Of a stretch of 64,000 bases of DNA, positions 35,653 through 44,081 are shown in pieces. The DNA lies in assembly GCF_013141915.1 (NCBI RefSeq), contig NZ_SROX01000015.1, forward strand, positions 1 through 64,000. Direction: 5' to 3'. This DNA is from Cupriavidus necator. GTDB lineage: Bacteria; Pseudomonadota; Gammaproteobacteria; Burkholderiales; Burkholderiaceae. A program made the translations under genes and the position numbers. The stretch's first letter is position 1. The number at the start of each line of letters is the position of its first letter. The notes beneath the pieces are model-generated. The model worked only from the letters and a program-made list of their open reading frames with translations. It did not search any database and had not been told where the DNA came from.

Positions 35653-35979
35653 ATGGACTTTAAGACGGTTACCGAGCAATTCGCCAACAGCGTTCCGGGA
35701 ACGGACGCCTTTCTCAAGGTCAAGCAACAGTCGCTGGCGCTGATATCCGCCGATCCGCGCCACGCCGCGGCTTACTTCCTGATCTATGGCTTCGCACGAT
35801 CGTATGTGATTCTGCATGACGACGAAGGCATCACCACCGAGGTTGCCAATGCCGCGCAGGCGCAGTTGCTGGGCTATATGCGCGCGATCGAGCAATCGCT
35901 CGACGGTGGCGATCCGGCACTGGTGGCTGCGATGAACCAGATCGTTCTCGACTACGATGGTCGGCGCCAGCTCTTTTAA
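35653..35979 (+). CDS. Hypothetical 108-residue protein
   Basis: A small, probably soluble and helical protein located 32 bp after the regulator gene and followed by a strong terminator, so the two form one transcription unit. Its sequence has features such as HAAAYFLIYGFARSYVILHDDEG and an acidic C-terminal half. No family is recognised. Conservation beside the orotate operon in other genomes would show whether it belongs to the pathway. Confidence 0.7.
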   Translation: MDFKTVTEQFANSVPGTDAFLKVKQQSLALISADPRHAAAYFLIYGFARSYVILHDDEGITTEVANAAQAQLLGYMRAIEQSLDGGDPALVAAMNQIVLDYDGRRQLF

Positions 35980-36031
35980 GGTTGGCTCAGGGGCCTCAGG
36001 CTTCTCCCACTGAACCCATGGGACTCGGCGA

Positions 36032-36065
36032 AGGCGGGCCCACGCCCGCCTGCGGTTTTCTTTCT
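36032..36065 (+). terminator. Rho-independent terminator
   Basis: A perfect 8-bp GC-rich stem (AGGCGGGC with GCCCGCCT, 36032-36051) with a CCAC loop is followed by GCGGTTTTCTTTCT. It lies 52 bp after the 108-residue protein gene. Confidence 0.8.
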
Positions 36066-36075
36066 GGAGCGAAAC

Positions 36076-36328
36076 ATGGAGCAAGACTGGCTGACGTATG
36101 CCAAGCGGCTGCAGGCCATCGACCGGGTTGGCCTATGCGAAGGACAAATACGATACCGAGCGCTACGAAGAAGTCCAGCTCATCGCCCGGCAAATGCTGT
36201 CGCGGCGCTACACGCTGCCCATCAAGCGGATCGCGGAGCTTTCTCCCGATGCCAGAGCGCACCCGACGCCAAGGGTAGATGTCCGCGGCGCAGTCATTGA
36301 GAACGACCAGATCCTGCTGGGACATTGA
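36076..36328 (+). pseudogene. Frameshifted and truncated NUDIX hydrolase
   Basis: The first frame from 36076 encodes MEQDWLTYAKRLQAI, the usual start of NUDIX hydrolases with the 'hydrolase of X-linked nucleoside diphosphate' N-domain. Near 36119-36125 the match moves to another frame, continuing TGLAYAKDKYDTERYEE and then PTPRVDVRGAVIENDQILL before a stop at 36326-36328. The Nudix box itself and the C-terminal half are absent. The gene therefore has both a frameshift and a 3' truncation. Confidence 0.8.
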
Positions 36329-36491
36329 GCGCGCCTTCCAGTTTCGCGCCAATCCTGGCCTGCCGACGCTTTTTGATTGAATCCCCGGGGCCTGCCTGCG
36401 CACACCCGTCGGGCCCCTCTGCCCGACATCCCGCCCTCTCGCGCGGATGCCTTCATGGGTGAAGGCATGCCGGAGGTACGCGGCCCCTCCC

Positions 36492-36998
36492 TCAGTCGCG
36501 AGAGAACGTGGCGCCGCCATTGGGGCGGATATAGCGCGGGGTGGGCAGCCCCATCGCCTTGGCGGCGTTGAGGATGCCGTCCTCGATCGCGCCAGCGTCG
36601 CGGACGGCCTGGTACTCGTTGTCCTTGAAGATCACGTTGGCACCGTAGACCACCATGAAGCCTTCGGCAGCCTCCTTCGCGTCGGCAGGCACGGCAAAGG
36701 TATGGATGGATCCGCCCGGCTCGTAGAGGTAACTACCGGAAGTCTGCCGGTCTTCCGGATATTCGACGTAGTTCCACTCGCCCTTGGTGGTGAAGAAGTG
36801 GACCGTCCCGGTGTGGAAGTGCGGCGGCAGGGTTGTACCGGGCTCGAATTTTCCGTAGAGCACCCATATCCCGTTCTCGCGATCCAGAAACAGCGGGATG
36901 ATGGTGGAACCCGCTTCAGAGCCGGGAAACTCCACGGCATCATGGATGTTGACGGTCAGCAGGCGGTCCTGATGGGTGAAAGCGTTAGGCAATGCCAT
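36492..36998 (-). CDS. Cupin, 2,4'-dihydroxyacetophenone dioxygenase family (copy 1)
   Basis: A 168-residue cupin. Metal-binding histidines lie in LPPHFHTGTVHFF and the second cupin motif in EPGGSIHTF. Family members include a non-heme iron dioxygenase that cleaves the side chain of dihydroxyacetophenone, but close homologues are usually uncharacterised. It follows an NTF2-like gene in a minus-strand operon headed by a Bug receptor. A paralogue with the same partner is at 43549-44061. The substrate is unknown. Confidence 0.87.
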   Translation of the reverse strand: MALPNAFTHQDRLLTVNIHDAVEFPGSEAGSTIIPLFLDRENGIWVLYGKFEPGTTLPPHFHTGTVHFFTTKGEWNYVEYPEDRQTSGSYLYEPGGSIHTFAVPADAKEAAEGFMVVYGANVIFKDNEYQAVRDAGAIEDGILNAAKAMGLPTPRYIRPNGGATFSRD

Positions 36999-37150
36999 GA
37001 TGCAAAGCTCCTGAAGGCCATGCCGCACCGCGTGGCGGGCATGGGTTGTTCCTGGGGGGCGCAGGCGGCTCGACGATACAGCCTGCTGTCCACGACGATT
37101 TCTGTATCGGGCATGCAGCGCGATACTTCTTCGCTCTGCACCCGCTGCCG

Positions 37151-37585
37151 TCACAGCAGCCCGAGCGCACGCAGCTTGGCGTCGGGCGCCGAATAGGGGC
37201 GCTCGCAGATGATCTTGTCCGAGCCGGGCGCGAACTCGAATGTGGCCGCCATGCGAACGCGGAAGGTGCGGCCCGTCGGCGCAAAGGTCTTGCCGTTGGC
37301 CTGGAGCGGCCCGAGATGCGTTCCCTGGAGCCAGAACTCCACCAGTACCGTGTCGTCGGCGGCGGCGATGGCGATGATTTCGTTCTGAAGATCGGGAAAC
37401 GGAATGCGCGACGAGTCGAAGTAGCCGCGCACCTGGGTCTCGCCGTCGAACACTGTACCGCTGCCGTGCATTTCATAGCGGGGGTGCGCAAAGGTATTGA
37501 TGACGGCGTCCCAGTCGTGCACGCATTCGAGGGCCATATGGTCTCGTACAGTCTGGATTCTTGCCTGGCCGAGGGCAGCGGACAT
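37151..37585 (-). CDS. NTF2/SnoaL-like protein (copy 1)
   Basis: A 144-residue protein with the cone-shaped NTF2-like fold expected from sequence: an N-terminal helix, HDWDAVINTFAHPRYEMHGSG, then a PFPDLQNEI segment and a mixed sheet with VLVEFWLQGTHLGPL. SnoaL-like members act as cyclases, isomerases or hydrolases on small cyclic compounds. The start at 37585 is followed by family homology from residue 10 on. It pairs with the cupin at 36492-36998 as does its paralogue at 44082-44591. Confidence 0.85.
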   Translation of the reverse strand: MSAALGQARIQTVRDHMALECVHDWDAVINTFAHPRYEMHGSGTVFDGETQVRGYFDSSRIPFPDLQNEIIAIAAADDTVLVEFWLQGTHLGPLQANGKTFAPTGRTFRVRMAATFEFAPGSDKIICERPYSAPDAKLRALGLL

Positions 37586-37646
37586 GGATAACTCCTGGAG
37601 AGGTGTTGGAATCGAAAAATAAGGTGAAGCGTGCCGGATGCCGTCG

Positions 37647-38612
37647 CTAGTCCAGCTTGATCTTGGCCTGCGTGGCAATGGCTTTCCACATTGGAATGTC
37701 GCGGGCGTTGGCCGCCTGCTGCTCGGGGCCCGGCACATACTTGGCCGTGATGCCCAGCGACAAGAGCTTGCTCACGACCTCCGGTTCCCTTAGCGTGGTT
37801 TCCAGTACGCGGGAGAGTTCGGCCACGATGGCCTTGGGCGTCTTGGCGGGCACATACATGACCCAGGTCAGTTCGCGGTCGAAGTCCACGCCCTGTTCCT
37901 TGTAGCTGGGGACGTCAGGCAGGCTTGGCGAACGGCGAGTGCATACCGCGAGCGCCTTGACCTTGCCCTCCTTGACGAACGGCGTGGCGGTGACCATGTC
38001 TACGAAACCTACGGAAATATGGTTGCCGAGAATATCGGTGACGATCTGGGACGTCCCCTTGTAGGGGATATGCTGCAGGGGAATGCCGGCCTTCTGGCTC
38101 AGTACCTCGCCGCAGAAGTGGCCGGTCGATCCCGCGCCCCAGCTGGCGTACTGGATTGGCGTGGCGTTCTTGCGCGATAGCGCGACGAGTTCCCTGAGGT
38201 TATTGGCGGGATACTGGTTGGCGGCAATCATGACGATCGACGAACTGCCGATCGCGCCGAGGCTCTGGAAATCACGCAGCGGGTCATACGGCAGCCTCGC
38301 ATAGGTGGCCGGTGCAAGCTGATGGGTCGACATGCCGCCAATCATGATCGTGTAACCGTCAGGGGCGGCGGTGGCCACCGCATGCGTGCCGATCGTGCCG
38401 GCCGCGCCCGGCTTGTTTTCCACCACCACCGGTTGCTTGAGGTGCGCGGCAAAGCGCTCGGCAAGCAGGCGCCCAAGGGTGTCGCCGCCGCCCCCGGCCG
38501 AAAAGGGCAGCAGCATGCGGACCGGGCGATCCGGATAGCGGCTTGCAGGCTCGGCCGCCTGCACGGCGGTGGCGGCAATGGCGAGCAAAGCGCCGGCGAA
38601 GAACTTGTTCAT
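37647..38612 (-). CDS. Bug-family periplasmic solute receptor
   Basis: A 321-residue TctC-like receptor with a Sec signal peptide (MNKFFAGALLAIAATAVQAA) and the typical YPDRPVRMLLPFSAGGGGD, ENKPGAAGTIGT and PYKGTSQIVTDILGN motifs. It is the first gene of the minus-strand operon with the NTF2-like and cupin genes, and its start region is separated from a divergent operon by two LacI-type operators. It presumably binds the organic acid handled by this operon. Membrane transporter subunits are not in the window. Confidence 0.92.
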   Translation of the reverse strand: MNKFFAGALLAIAATAVQAAEPASRYPDRPVRMLLPFSAGGGGDTLGRLLAERFAAHLKQPVVVENKPGAAGTIGTHAVATAAPDGYTIMIGGMSTHQLAPATYARLPYDPLRDFQSLGAIGSSSIVMIAANQYPANNLRELVALSRKNATPIQYASWGAGSTGHFCGEVLSQKAGIPLQHIPYKGTSQIVTDILGNHISVGFVDMVTATPFVKEGKVKALAVCTRRSPSLPDVPSYKEQGVDFDRELTWVMYVPAKTPKAIVAELSRVLETTLREPEVVSKLLSLGITAKYVPGPEQQAANARDIPMWKAIATQAKIKLD

Positions 38613-38679
38613 ATCAGTCTCCATGGGATTCCGCCGGTTCTGCGATGCGGCGGTTCGCGATCTACTTTTCCATCACTAT

Positions 38680-38693
38680 TGGAAACGTTTCCA
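38680..38693. promoter_or_regulatory. LacI-type operator, left copy
   Basis: A perfect 14-bp palindrome TGGAAACGTTTCCA, of the AAACGTTT-centred type bound by LacI/GalR regulators. It is 68 bp upstream of the Bug receptor start. An identical copy lies 100 bp away. Extended by one base on each side, the two are exact reverse complements. Confidence 0.8.
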
Positions 38694-38779
38694 TAAAAGT
38701 TTGGTGGACACCCATGACAGCGGCAATCATGGTAAACGCTATGGCGGCGCAAACGTGCCTCCCTACTACACTTCCGAAA

Positions 38780-38793
38780 TGGAAACGTTTCCA
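38780..38793. promoter_or_regulatory. LacI-type operator, right copy
   Basis: Second perfect copy of TGGAAACGTTTCCA, 24 bp before the VOC gene start at 38817. Its position suits direct repression of the rightward operon, and pairing with the left copy could allow looping. Confidence 0.8.
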
Positions 38794-38816
38794 ATGTCCA
38801 AGACAAGGAGAAAGGA

Positions 38817-39356
38817 ATGAGCTCGCAGTTTGGTGGCGTACGCCAGATCGGCTACGTGGTGCGCGATATCGAGAAGGCCATGCGGCACTGGAGCGAGGTG
38901 CTTGGCGTCGGGCCGTGGTTCTACAAGGAAGCCGTGGGCACAACGGAGTTCCGCTACTACGGCCAGGCGTCGGCGCTGCCGGACCTGTCGATCGCACTGG
39001 CCAACTCGGGCGGCATTCAGATCGAGCTGATCCAGCAACGCAACCACGCCCCGTCGCTGTATCTCGATGCCCTGAAGGCCGCCGGCGAGGGCATGCAGCA
39101 CATTGCCTACTGGACCGACGACCGGTTCGACCAGTTCGCCGGGCAGCTGCGCGCGCGCGGCTATGTGGAGGGGCATGGCGGCCGCATGGGAATGCGCGGC
39201 CGCTTTGCCTATTACTTGCATGCCGACCTGCCGGGCAGCATCGTGGAAATCTCGGAGATGGCCGGTGGCAAGGGTGAGTATTTCGCGATGATCGCGGCGG
39301 CGGCGAAAGACTGGAACGGCACGGAGCCGATCCGCCGCATCGGAGCGCCGCAATGA
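38817..39356 (+). CDS. VOC-family (glyoxalase/dioxygenase fold) protein
   Basis: A 179-residue vicinal-oxygen-chelate protein. The first beta-alpha-beta module starts with RQIGYVVRDIEKAMRHW and contains a potential metal ligand Glu in IQIELIQ; the second includes MQHIAYW and PGSIVEISE. A strong AAGGAG site precedes the start. It shares a four-base stop-start overlap with the SDR gene and heads the rightward LacI-controlled operon. Possible roles are an epimerase, lyase or ring-cleaving enzyme. Confidence 0.87.
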   Translation: MSSQFGGVRQIGYVVRDIEKAMRHWSEVLGVGPWFYKEAVGTTEFRYYGQASALPDLSIALANSGGIQIELIQQRNHAPSLYLDALKAAGEGMQHIAYWTDDRFDQFAGQLRARGYVEGHGGRMGMRGRFAYYLHADLPGSIVEISEMAGGKGEYFAMIAAAAKDWNGTEPIRRIGAPQ

Positions 39357-40129
39357 CCGCTGGCGAACGCAGGGAGCCAGGGCGCCGCGTGGCGGTGGTG
39401 ACCGGGGCCGCGCGGGGCATCGGGCTGGCGATTGGCACCCGGCTTGCCAGCGACGGCTTCGCCGTCGCCTTGTGGGACCGCGATGCCGGGGCGCTCGAAG
39501 ACGCGGCGCAAGCGCTGCGGGCAAGCGGGGCGACCGTGCTGGCCGTCCCGGTCGACATTACCGACCGTGCCGGGGTCAACCAGGCTCTCGCGCAAGCCAC
39601 GCAAGCGCTGGGGGCTCCGGCGGCGCTGGTCAACAATGCCGCGATTCTCGGGCGCAGCGGCCCCACGATCGATGCCTCGGTGGACGAATGGAAGCGCGTC
39701 TTCGACGTGAACGTCTTCGGCGCATTGCATTGCGCGCAGGCGGTCGTGCCGGCGATGGTGCGACAGGGTTATGGCCGCGTGGTCAACGTCGCGTCGATCG
39801 CGGGCAAGGAGGGCAACCCGTTCGCCGGCGCCTATGCCGCATCCAAGGCGGCATTGATCTCGATGACCAAGAGCCTTGGCAAGGAAATGGCCGAGACCGG
39901 CGTGCTGGTCAACTGCATCACGCCAAGCGCGGCGGATACCGACATCTTTGGCGTGCATGACGAAAGCCAGCGTGCGCAACTGCAGGCACGCTTGCTGGAA
40001 CGCGTGCCGATGAAGCGGTTTGTCCGGGTCGAAGAGGTGGCCGAGATGGTTGCATGGCTGTGCTCGGCACGCTGCAGCTTCAGTACCGGTGCAGCCTTCG
40101 ACATCAGCGGCGGACGCGCCATGTACTGA
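39353..40129 (+). CDS. SDR-family oxidoreductase
   Basis: A 258-residue classical short-chain dehydrogenase with TGAARGIG near residue 17, NNAA in place of NNAG, and the YAASK active site. The conserved C-terminal GGRAMY ends the fold. It overlaps the VOC gene by ATGA, and the LacI regulator gene follows about 100 bp later. It probably oxidises or reduces a hydroxyl/keto group of the operon's substrate. Confidence 0.9.
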   Translation: MTAGERREPGRRVAVVTGAARGIGLAIGTRLASDGFAVALWDRDAGALEDAAQALRASGATVLAVPVDITDRAGVNQALAQATQALGAPAALVNNAAILGRSGPTIDASVDEWKRVFDVNVFGALHCAQAVVPAMVRQGYGRVVNVASIAGKEGNPFAGAYAASKAALISMTKSLGKEMAETGVLVNCITPSAADTDIFGVHDESQRAQLQARLLERVPMKRFVRVEEVAEMVAWLCSARCSFSTGAAFDISGGRAMY

Positions 40130-40231
40130 CAGCGCCGTGAAGCGGCAGTCCGCGGATTTCGGTGATAATCGCGGGCAATGGCGCCTGTGGCCGCACTGCC
40201 GCCGGCCCGCATTCTCCCGCCAGGATCCAAG

Positions 40232-41305
40232 ATGAGCCGCCGACCGCGCACCAGTCATCCCGATATGCCAGCCCGCGTCACCATTCGAGACGTGGCGCGC
40301 GCAGCCGGCGTGTCGCTGGGCACCGCTTCGCGTGCGCTCAATCGCAGCGGCCCGGTAAGCGAGGCGGCCCTCCAGGCCGTGGAGCGGGCGGCAAAGGCCT
40401 TGGCGTACGCGCCCGATCCTATCGCGCAGAGCCTGCGTACCGGCACCTCCGGCGTGGTGGGCCTGCTGGTCTCCGACCTTGCCAACCCGTTGTATGCCCG
40501 CATCATTACTGCAGTGGAGAGCCGCCTGCAGCGCGAAGGCTACGCCATGGTGGTAGGCAATACGCACAACAGCAAGGCCCAGGAAGAACTGATGGTGGAC
40601 CTGTTCCGCCGGCGGCGCGTCGACGGCCTGATTCTCGGACCCTGCGAAGTGGAACGGGCTGCCTATCTTGAAGAGATCTCGCGCGAGCTGGCCGTTGTGG
40701 CCATGGACCGCGACTTTGGCGCCAGCGGTTCCGGTGTTCACGTGGACCATTTCCGTGGTGCCTGCGAGGCCTGCCGCTATTTGCTCGACCTGGGGCACAC
40801 CCGCATCGCGCTGATGACGTCTGATGCCGCATTGCGGCCCGGCCGCGAACGCATCGATGGCTATCGCGCGGCCCTGGCCGAGCGCGGCGTCGCGGTGGAC
40901 GAAACCCTCGTACGCGCCAGCCGCTCGGCCATGGACCTGTCCTTCAGCGACGCGCTGGCGCTGCTTTCCGCCAGGAACCGGCCCACGGCATTCATTTGCC
41001 TGGGCACGCGGATCCTGTCCGGCGTGCTTCAGGCGACACGACAGACCGGCCATCGCGTGCCGGACGATGTCAGCCTGGTCTGCGTGGGCGACGGCGATCT
41101 CCCGCAGTTGTATTCGCCGGCCATCACCACCATCAGCTGGGACCTCGAGGCGGTGGGGACGGCCGCGGCCGAAATCCTGTTGCGGGCCATCGGCAGCGGC
41201 GAGGATCGCGCCAAAGCAACGGAACCGCGGGGGCAGCCAGTGCGACTGACCACGCAACTGGTCATGCGCGAATCCTGCGCGCCGCCACCCGCCAGCAAAA
41301 CCTAG
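40232..41305 (+). CDS. LacI-family transcriptional regulator
   Basis: A 357-residue LacI/GalR regulator with the N-terminal helix-turn-helix (residues 16-40, VTIRDVARAAGVSLGTASRALN), hinge helix and periplasmic-binding-protein-like effector domain. The start at 40232 has AGGA 7 nt upstream. It most likely binds the two TGGAAACGTTTCCA palindromes between 38680 and 38793 and controls the divergent Bug/NTF2/cupin and VOC/SDR operons. The effector is unknown. Confidence 0.92.
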   Translation: MSRRPRTSHPDMPARVTIRDVARAAGVSLGTASRALNRSGPVSEAALQAVERAAKALAYAPDPIAQSLRTGTSGVVGLLVSDLANPLYARIITAVESRLQREGYAMVVGNTHNSKAQEELMVDLFRRRRVDGLILGPCEVERAAYLEEISRELAVVAMDRDFGASGSGVHVDHFRGACEACRYLLDLGHTRIALMTSDAALRPGRERIDGYRAALAERGVAVDETLVRASRSAMDLSFSDALALLSARNRPTAFICLGTRILSGVLQATRQTGHRVPDDVSLVCVGDGDLPQLYSPAITTISWDLEAVGTAAAEILLRAIGSGEDRAKATEPRGQPVRLTTQLVMRESCAPPPASKT

Positions 41306-41320
41306 CAAGCCAGTGTGCCA

Positions 41321-42667
41321 CTAGGCGACTTCGACCGAATGTGGTGCCACCGGTCTGGTTTCACGCGGGCGGAACCACGTCACCAGGATCACCGCAGCCA
41401 GCACCAGCGCCATGCTGAGCAGATAAAGGCTGAACGCGAAACTACCGGTAGCCGCCTTGATCGCGCCGACCGCCGCGGGCGCCACCATGCCGGCGCTGCC
41501 GCCCACGGTGCTGATGATGGCGATGCCGGCCGCGGCGCTCTGTCCGGTCAGGATGCCAGCAGGCAGTGACCACAAGACCGTGAAGGCACTCGACGTGCCG
41601 ATGCTGACCAGCGTGAGGCACAGGATGGCCGGAACGGGATCGCGCGGAAACAGCGTTGTCAGCACCAGCCCCGTCGCGGCAACCAGCGCGGCGATGGCGA
41701 AGTGCCACCGGCGTTCGCCGGTACGATCGGAGTGGCGGCCGACGAACACGGAAGCCGCGACGCCGCACGCGGCGGGAATGGTTGCCGCCAGTCCTACCTG
41801 CATGATGGACAGGCCCATCCCCTTGAGTAGCGTCGGCTTCCAGAACGCCAGCGCATAGATGCCCAGGATGACCAGGAACGACACAAGGCCAAGCACCCAT
41901 ACGCGTGGGTCGCGCATGGCCGCACGCAATCCGGCGGCGCCATGGGTGCCGCCGGCTGGGGCGTCTTCTCGAAGCAGGTGTTCGATCCTGGCGCGCTCGG
42001 CTGCGTCAAGCCATGCTGCCTGCGCGGGCCGGTCGGGCAGCGTGGCGAAGGCCACGATGCCGAGCAGGACGCAGGGAAGGCCTTCAAGCACGAACAGCCA
42101 TTGCCACCCGCGCATGCCGTGCGCACCGTCGAACCACGTCATGATGGCGGCGGCCGTCGGGCCCGCGACAATGGGCGCCAGGCTGAAAGCCATGAAGAAG
42201 AGCGCGGTGGCCTGGGCGAGCCGGCGGCGCGGAAACCAGAGCGTCAGGTAGTACAGCACGCCCGGCGCAAAGCCGGCTTCGAAGACGCCGACCAGGAATC
42301 GCAGGACATAGAACTGCGCTGGTGTCGCGACGAACATCATCGCGGCCGATGCCAGCCCCCATAGCCCCATGATGCGAAGCAGGGTGGCACGCACGCCGAT
42401 GCGTGCCAGCATCATGTTGCTCGGCACCTCGAACAGCGCATAGCCGACGAAAAAGACGCTGGCGCCCAGGCCGAAGACGGCATCGCTGAATGCCAGATGC
42501 TCCTTCATCTGCAACTGGGCATATCCGATGTTGGTACGGTCCAGGTAGTTGAAGACGTAGCAGAGACAAAGTACCGGCAACAGTCGCCAACTGATCTTGC
42601 GGAACAGCTTGTTGTCGGTCTGGTCGGCGTGGTCGGTCGTGGCCAGTGCAGGGGCGATCGATGGCAT
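41321..42667 (-). CDS. MFS transporter, anion:cation symporter type
   Basis: A 448-residue major facilitator with about 12 transmembrane segments. The N-terminal FNYLDRTNIGYAQLQM and EVPSNMMLARIGVR are hallmarks of the ACS subfamily (phthalate, tartrate and hexuronate permeases). It is convergent with the LacI gene and divergent from the Crp/Fnr gene; the regulatory module at 42741-42782 lies in its promoter region. An organic anion is the likely cargo, handled by the cupin/NTF2 pair under the same module. Confidence 0.92.
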   Translation of the reverse strand: MPSIAPALATTDHADQTDNKLFRKISWRLLPVLCLCYVFNYLDRTNIGYAQLQMKEHLAFSDAVFGLGASVFFVGYALFEVPSNMMLARIGVRATLLRIMGLWGLASAAMMFVATPAQFYVLRFLVGVFEAGFAPGVLYYLTLWFPRRRLAQATALFFMAFSLAPIVAGPTAAAIMTWFDGAHGMRGWQWLFVLEGLPCVLLGIVAFATLPDRPAQAAWLDAAERARIEHLLREDAPAGGTHGAAGLRAAMRDPRVWVLGLVSFLVILGIYALAFWKPTLLKGMGLSIMQVGLAATIPAACGVAASVFVGRHSDRTGERRWHFAIAALVAATGLVLTTLFPRDPVPAILCLTLVSIGTSSAFTVLWSLPAGILTGQSAAAGIAIISTVGGSAGMVAPAAVGAIKAATGSFAFSLYLLSMALVLAAVILVTWFRPRETRPVAPHSVEVA

Positions 42668-42740
42668 GGGTCTCCTCTCGTTGTCGTGTGCCGGCGGATG
42701 GTGGTGCGCTTGCGCCGATTATCGTGAGGAGGCGACTGGG

Positions 42741-42782
42741 AAGACTGTCGCGTTTTGGCAGTCACAGGTGGGGGATAACCCT
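42741..42782. promoter_or_regulatory. Conserved promoter module with GACTG...CAGTC dyad (copy 1)
   Basis: AAGACTGTCGC (42741-42751), TTGGCAGT (42755-42762) and TAACCCT (42776-42782) occur with identical spacing here and at 44681-44722. GACTG (42743-42747) and CAGTC (42759-42763) form a dyad of a size suited to a Crp/Fnr dimer. It lies between the divergent MFS and Crp/Fnr genes. Confidence 0.6.
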
Positions 42783-42854
42783 TGCCACTGGAAAGCGCCG
42801 GACTCGATCCGTCCTTGCTATGCTCTGATGAGCTCCGCCAGTCCATGAATTCCG

Positions 42855-43529
42855 ATGCCAGCTCACGCGCCAGACACCGGCCCCGCCCCGCAACTTCTGT
42901 CGCCCGAACTCGAACGTCTGTTGCGTACCCGTGCCATGCGCAGGCGTCTGGCCAAAGGCGAGGTGCTGTTCACGTATGGGTCATCGCCAGATGCCCTGTT
43001 CTGTGTCGAGCGGGGCATGATCCGCGTCAGCGTGACGGCATCGAATGGCCGCGAGGCCGTGGTCAGCATGCTGGAGCCCGGCCAATGGTTTGGCGAGGTA
43101 TCGCTGTTCATCGACGCACCGCGCGTCTATGACACGCGAGCGGTCGTCGACAGCGAGCTGCTGGTCGTGACGGCGCAGGCGTTTCACGAAGTCGTCGACG
43201 GGCGCCCGGACTTCCTGATGGAGTTTATCCGCCTGATCTGCAGGCGCTACCGCTGGGCGCTGGAGTGGATCGACGAGACCATTCTCCAGCCGCTGCCGGT
43301 CCGGCTTGCGCGCCGGCTGCTGTCCGCACAGCACGCCCACTTGCTGTCGGCGCCGGAGGACACTGGCTCGGCCTTGCGCCTATCGCAGGAAGACCTGGGG
43401 CAGATGCTGGGCGTGTCGAGGCAGAGCATCAACCGGCAGCTCAAGGAGTGGGAGTCGCAACGGTTGCTGCGCCTGGAGTACGGGCGCGTCACGGTGCTGG
43501 ACCAGGACGCCTTGCGGCGCCTGGCCTGA
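42855..43529 (+). CDS. Crp/Fnr-family transcriptional regulator
   Basis: A 224-residue regulator with an N-terminal cyclic-nucleotide-binding-like barrel (about 20-135, including EPGQWFGEVSLF) and a C-terminal winged helix (about 165-215, LSQEDLGQMLGVSRQSINRQLKEW). There are no N-terminal Fnr cysteines, so oxygen sensing by an iron-sulfur cluster is unlikely. It lies between an MFS gene and a cupin/NTF2 operon, both preceded by the same sequence module, and is the probable regulator of both. The start lacks a strong ribosome-binding site. Confidence 0.9.
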   Translation: MPAHAPDTGPAPQLLSPELERLLRTRAMRRRLAKGEVLFTYGSSPDALFCVERGMIRVSVTASNGREAVVSMLEPGQWFGEVSLFIDAPRVYDTRAVVDSELLVVTAQAFHEVVDGRPDFLMEFIRLICRRYRWALEWIDETILQPLPVRLARRLLSAQHAHLLSAPEDTGSALRLSQEDLGQMLGVSRQSINRQLKEWESQRLLRLEYGRVTVLDQDALRRLA

Positions 43530-43548
43530 GGGTCGGCGGCGTTCGGTT

Positions 43549-44061
43549 TCAGGCGGGCGGTACGGAGAACGAGGCGCCGCCGTTCGGCCGGATGTAGCAC
43601 GGCATGGGCATCAGGCCTGCACCGACCGCACCCAGGATAGCCGTTTCGATGGCGCCCGCGTCCATGATGCTGTGGTAGTCGTCGCCCGCGAAATTGACGT
43701 TGGCACCGTGCACCACCATGAATCCTTCGGCGGCTTCGCTGGCGTCGGCGGGTACCGTGAACGTGTGGATCGATCCACCTGGCTCGTAGAGATAGCTGCC
43801 GGCGGATTGCGGGTCCTCGGGGTACTCCGCGTACTGCCACATGCCGCGGGTCGTGTAGAAGTGCACGGTTCCCGTGTGGAAATGCCTGGGCAGGACGGTG
43901 CCGGGCTCGAATCGCCCATACAGCACCCAGATGCCATGCTCTGGGTCGAGGAAGAGCGGCGTGAAGGTGACCCCGGGCACTTCTGTGGGCAAGCGCGCGG
44001 CGGTCTCCGTGTTGAGGGTAAGCAGGCGATCCTGATGGGTCGTAACGGCGGGCAGGGCCAT
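43549..44061 (-). CDS. Cupin, 2,4'-dihydroxyacetophenone dioxygenase family (copy 2)
   Basis: A 170-residue cupin closely similar to the one at 36492-36998 over its full length (shared THQDRLLT, LFLD, GIWVLYG, HFHTGTVHF, EPGGSIHTF and YIRPNGGA blocks). Histidines of the cupin metal site are retained. It follows the NTF2-like gene at 44082-44591 by 20 bp, the same order as in the other operon. Two copies under different regulators suggest related but separate substrates. Confidence 0.87.
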   Translation of the reverse strand: MALPAVTTHQDRLLTLNTETAARLPTEVPGVTFTPLFLDPEHGIWVLYGRFEPGTVLPRHFHTGTVHFYTTRGMWQYAEYPEDPQSAGSYLYEPGGSIHTFTVPADASEAAEGFMVVHGANVNFAGDDYHSIMDAGAIETAILGAVGAGLMPMPCYIRPNGGASFSVPPA

Positions 44062-44081
44062 GGTTGCTGTCTCCGTTTCGG

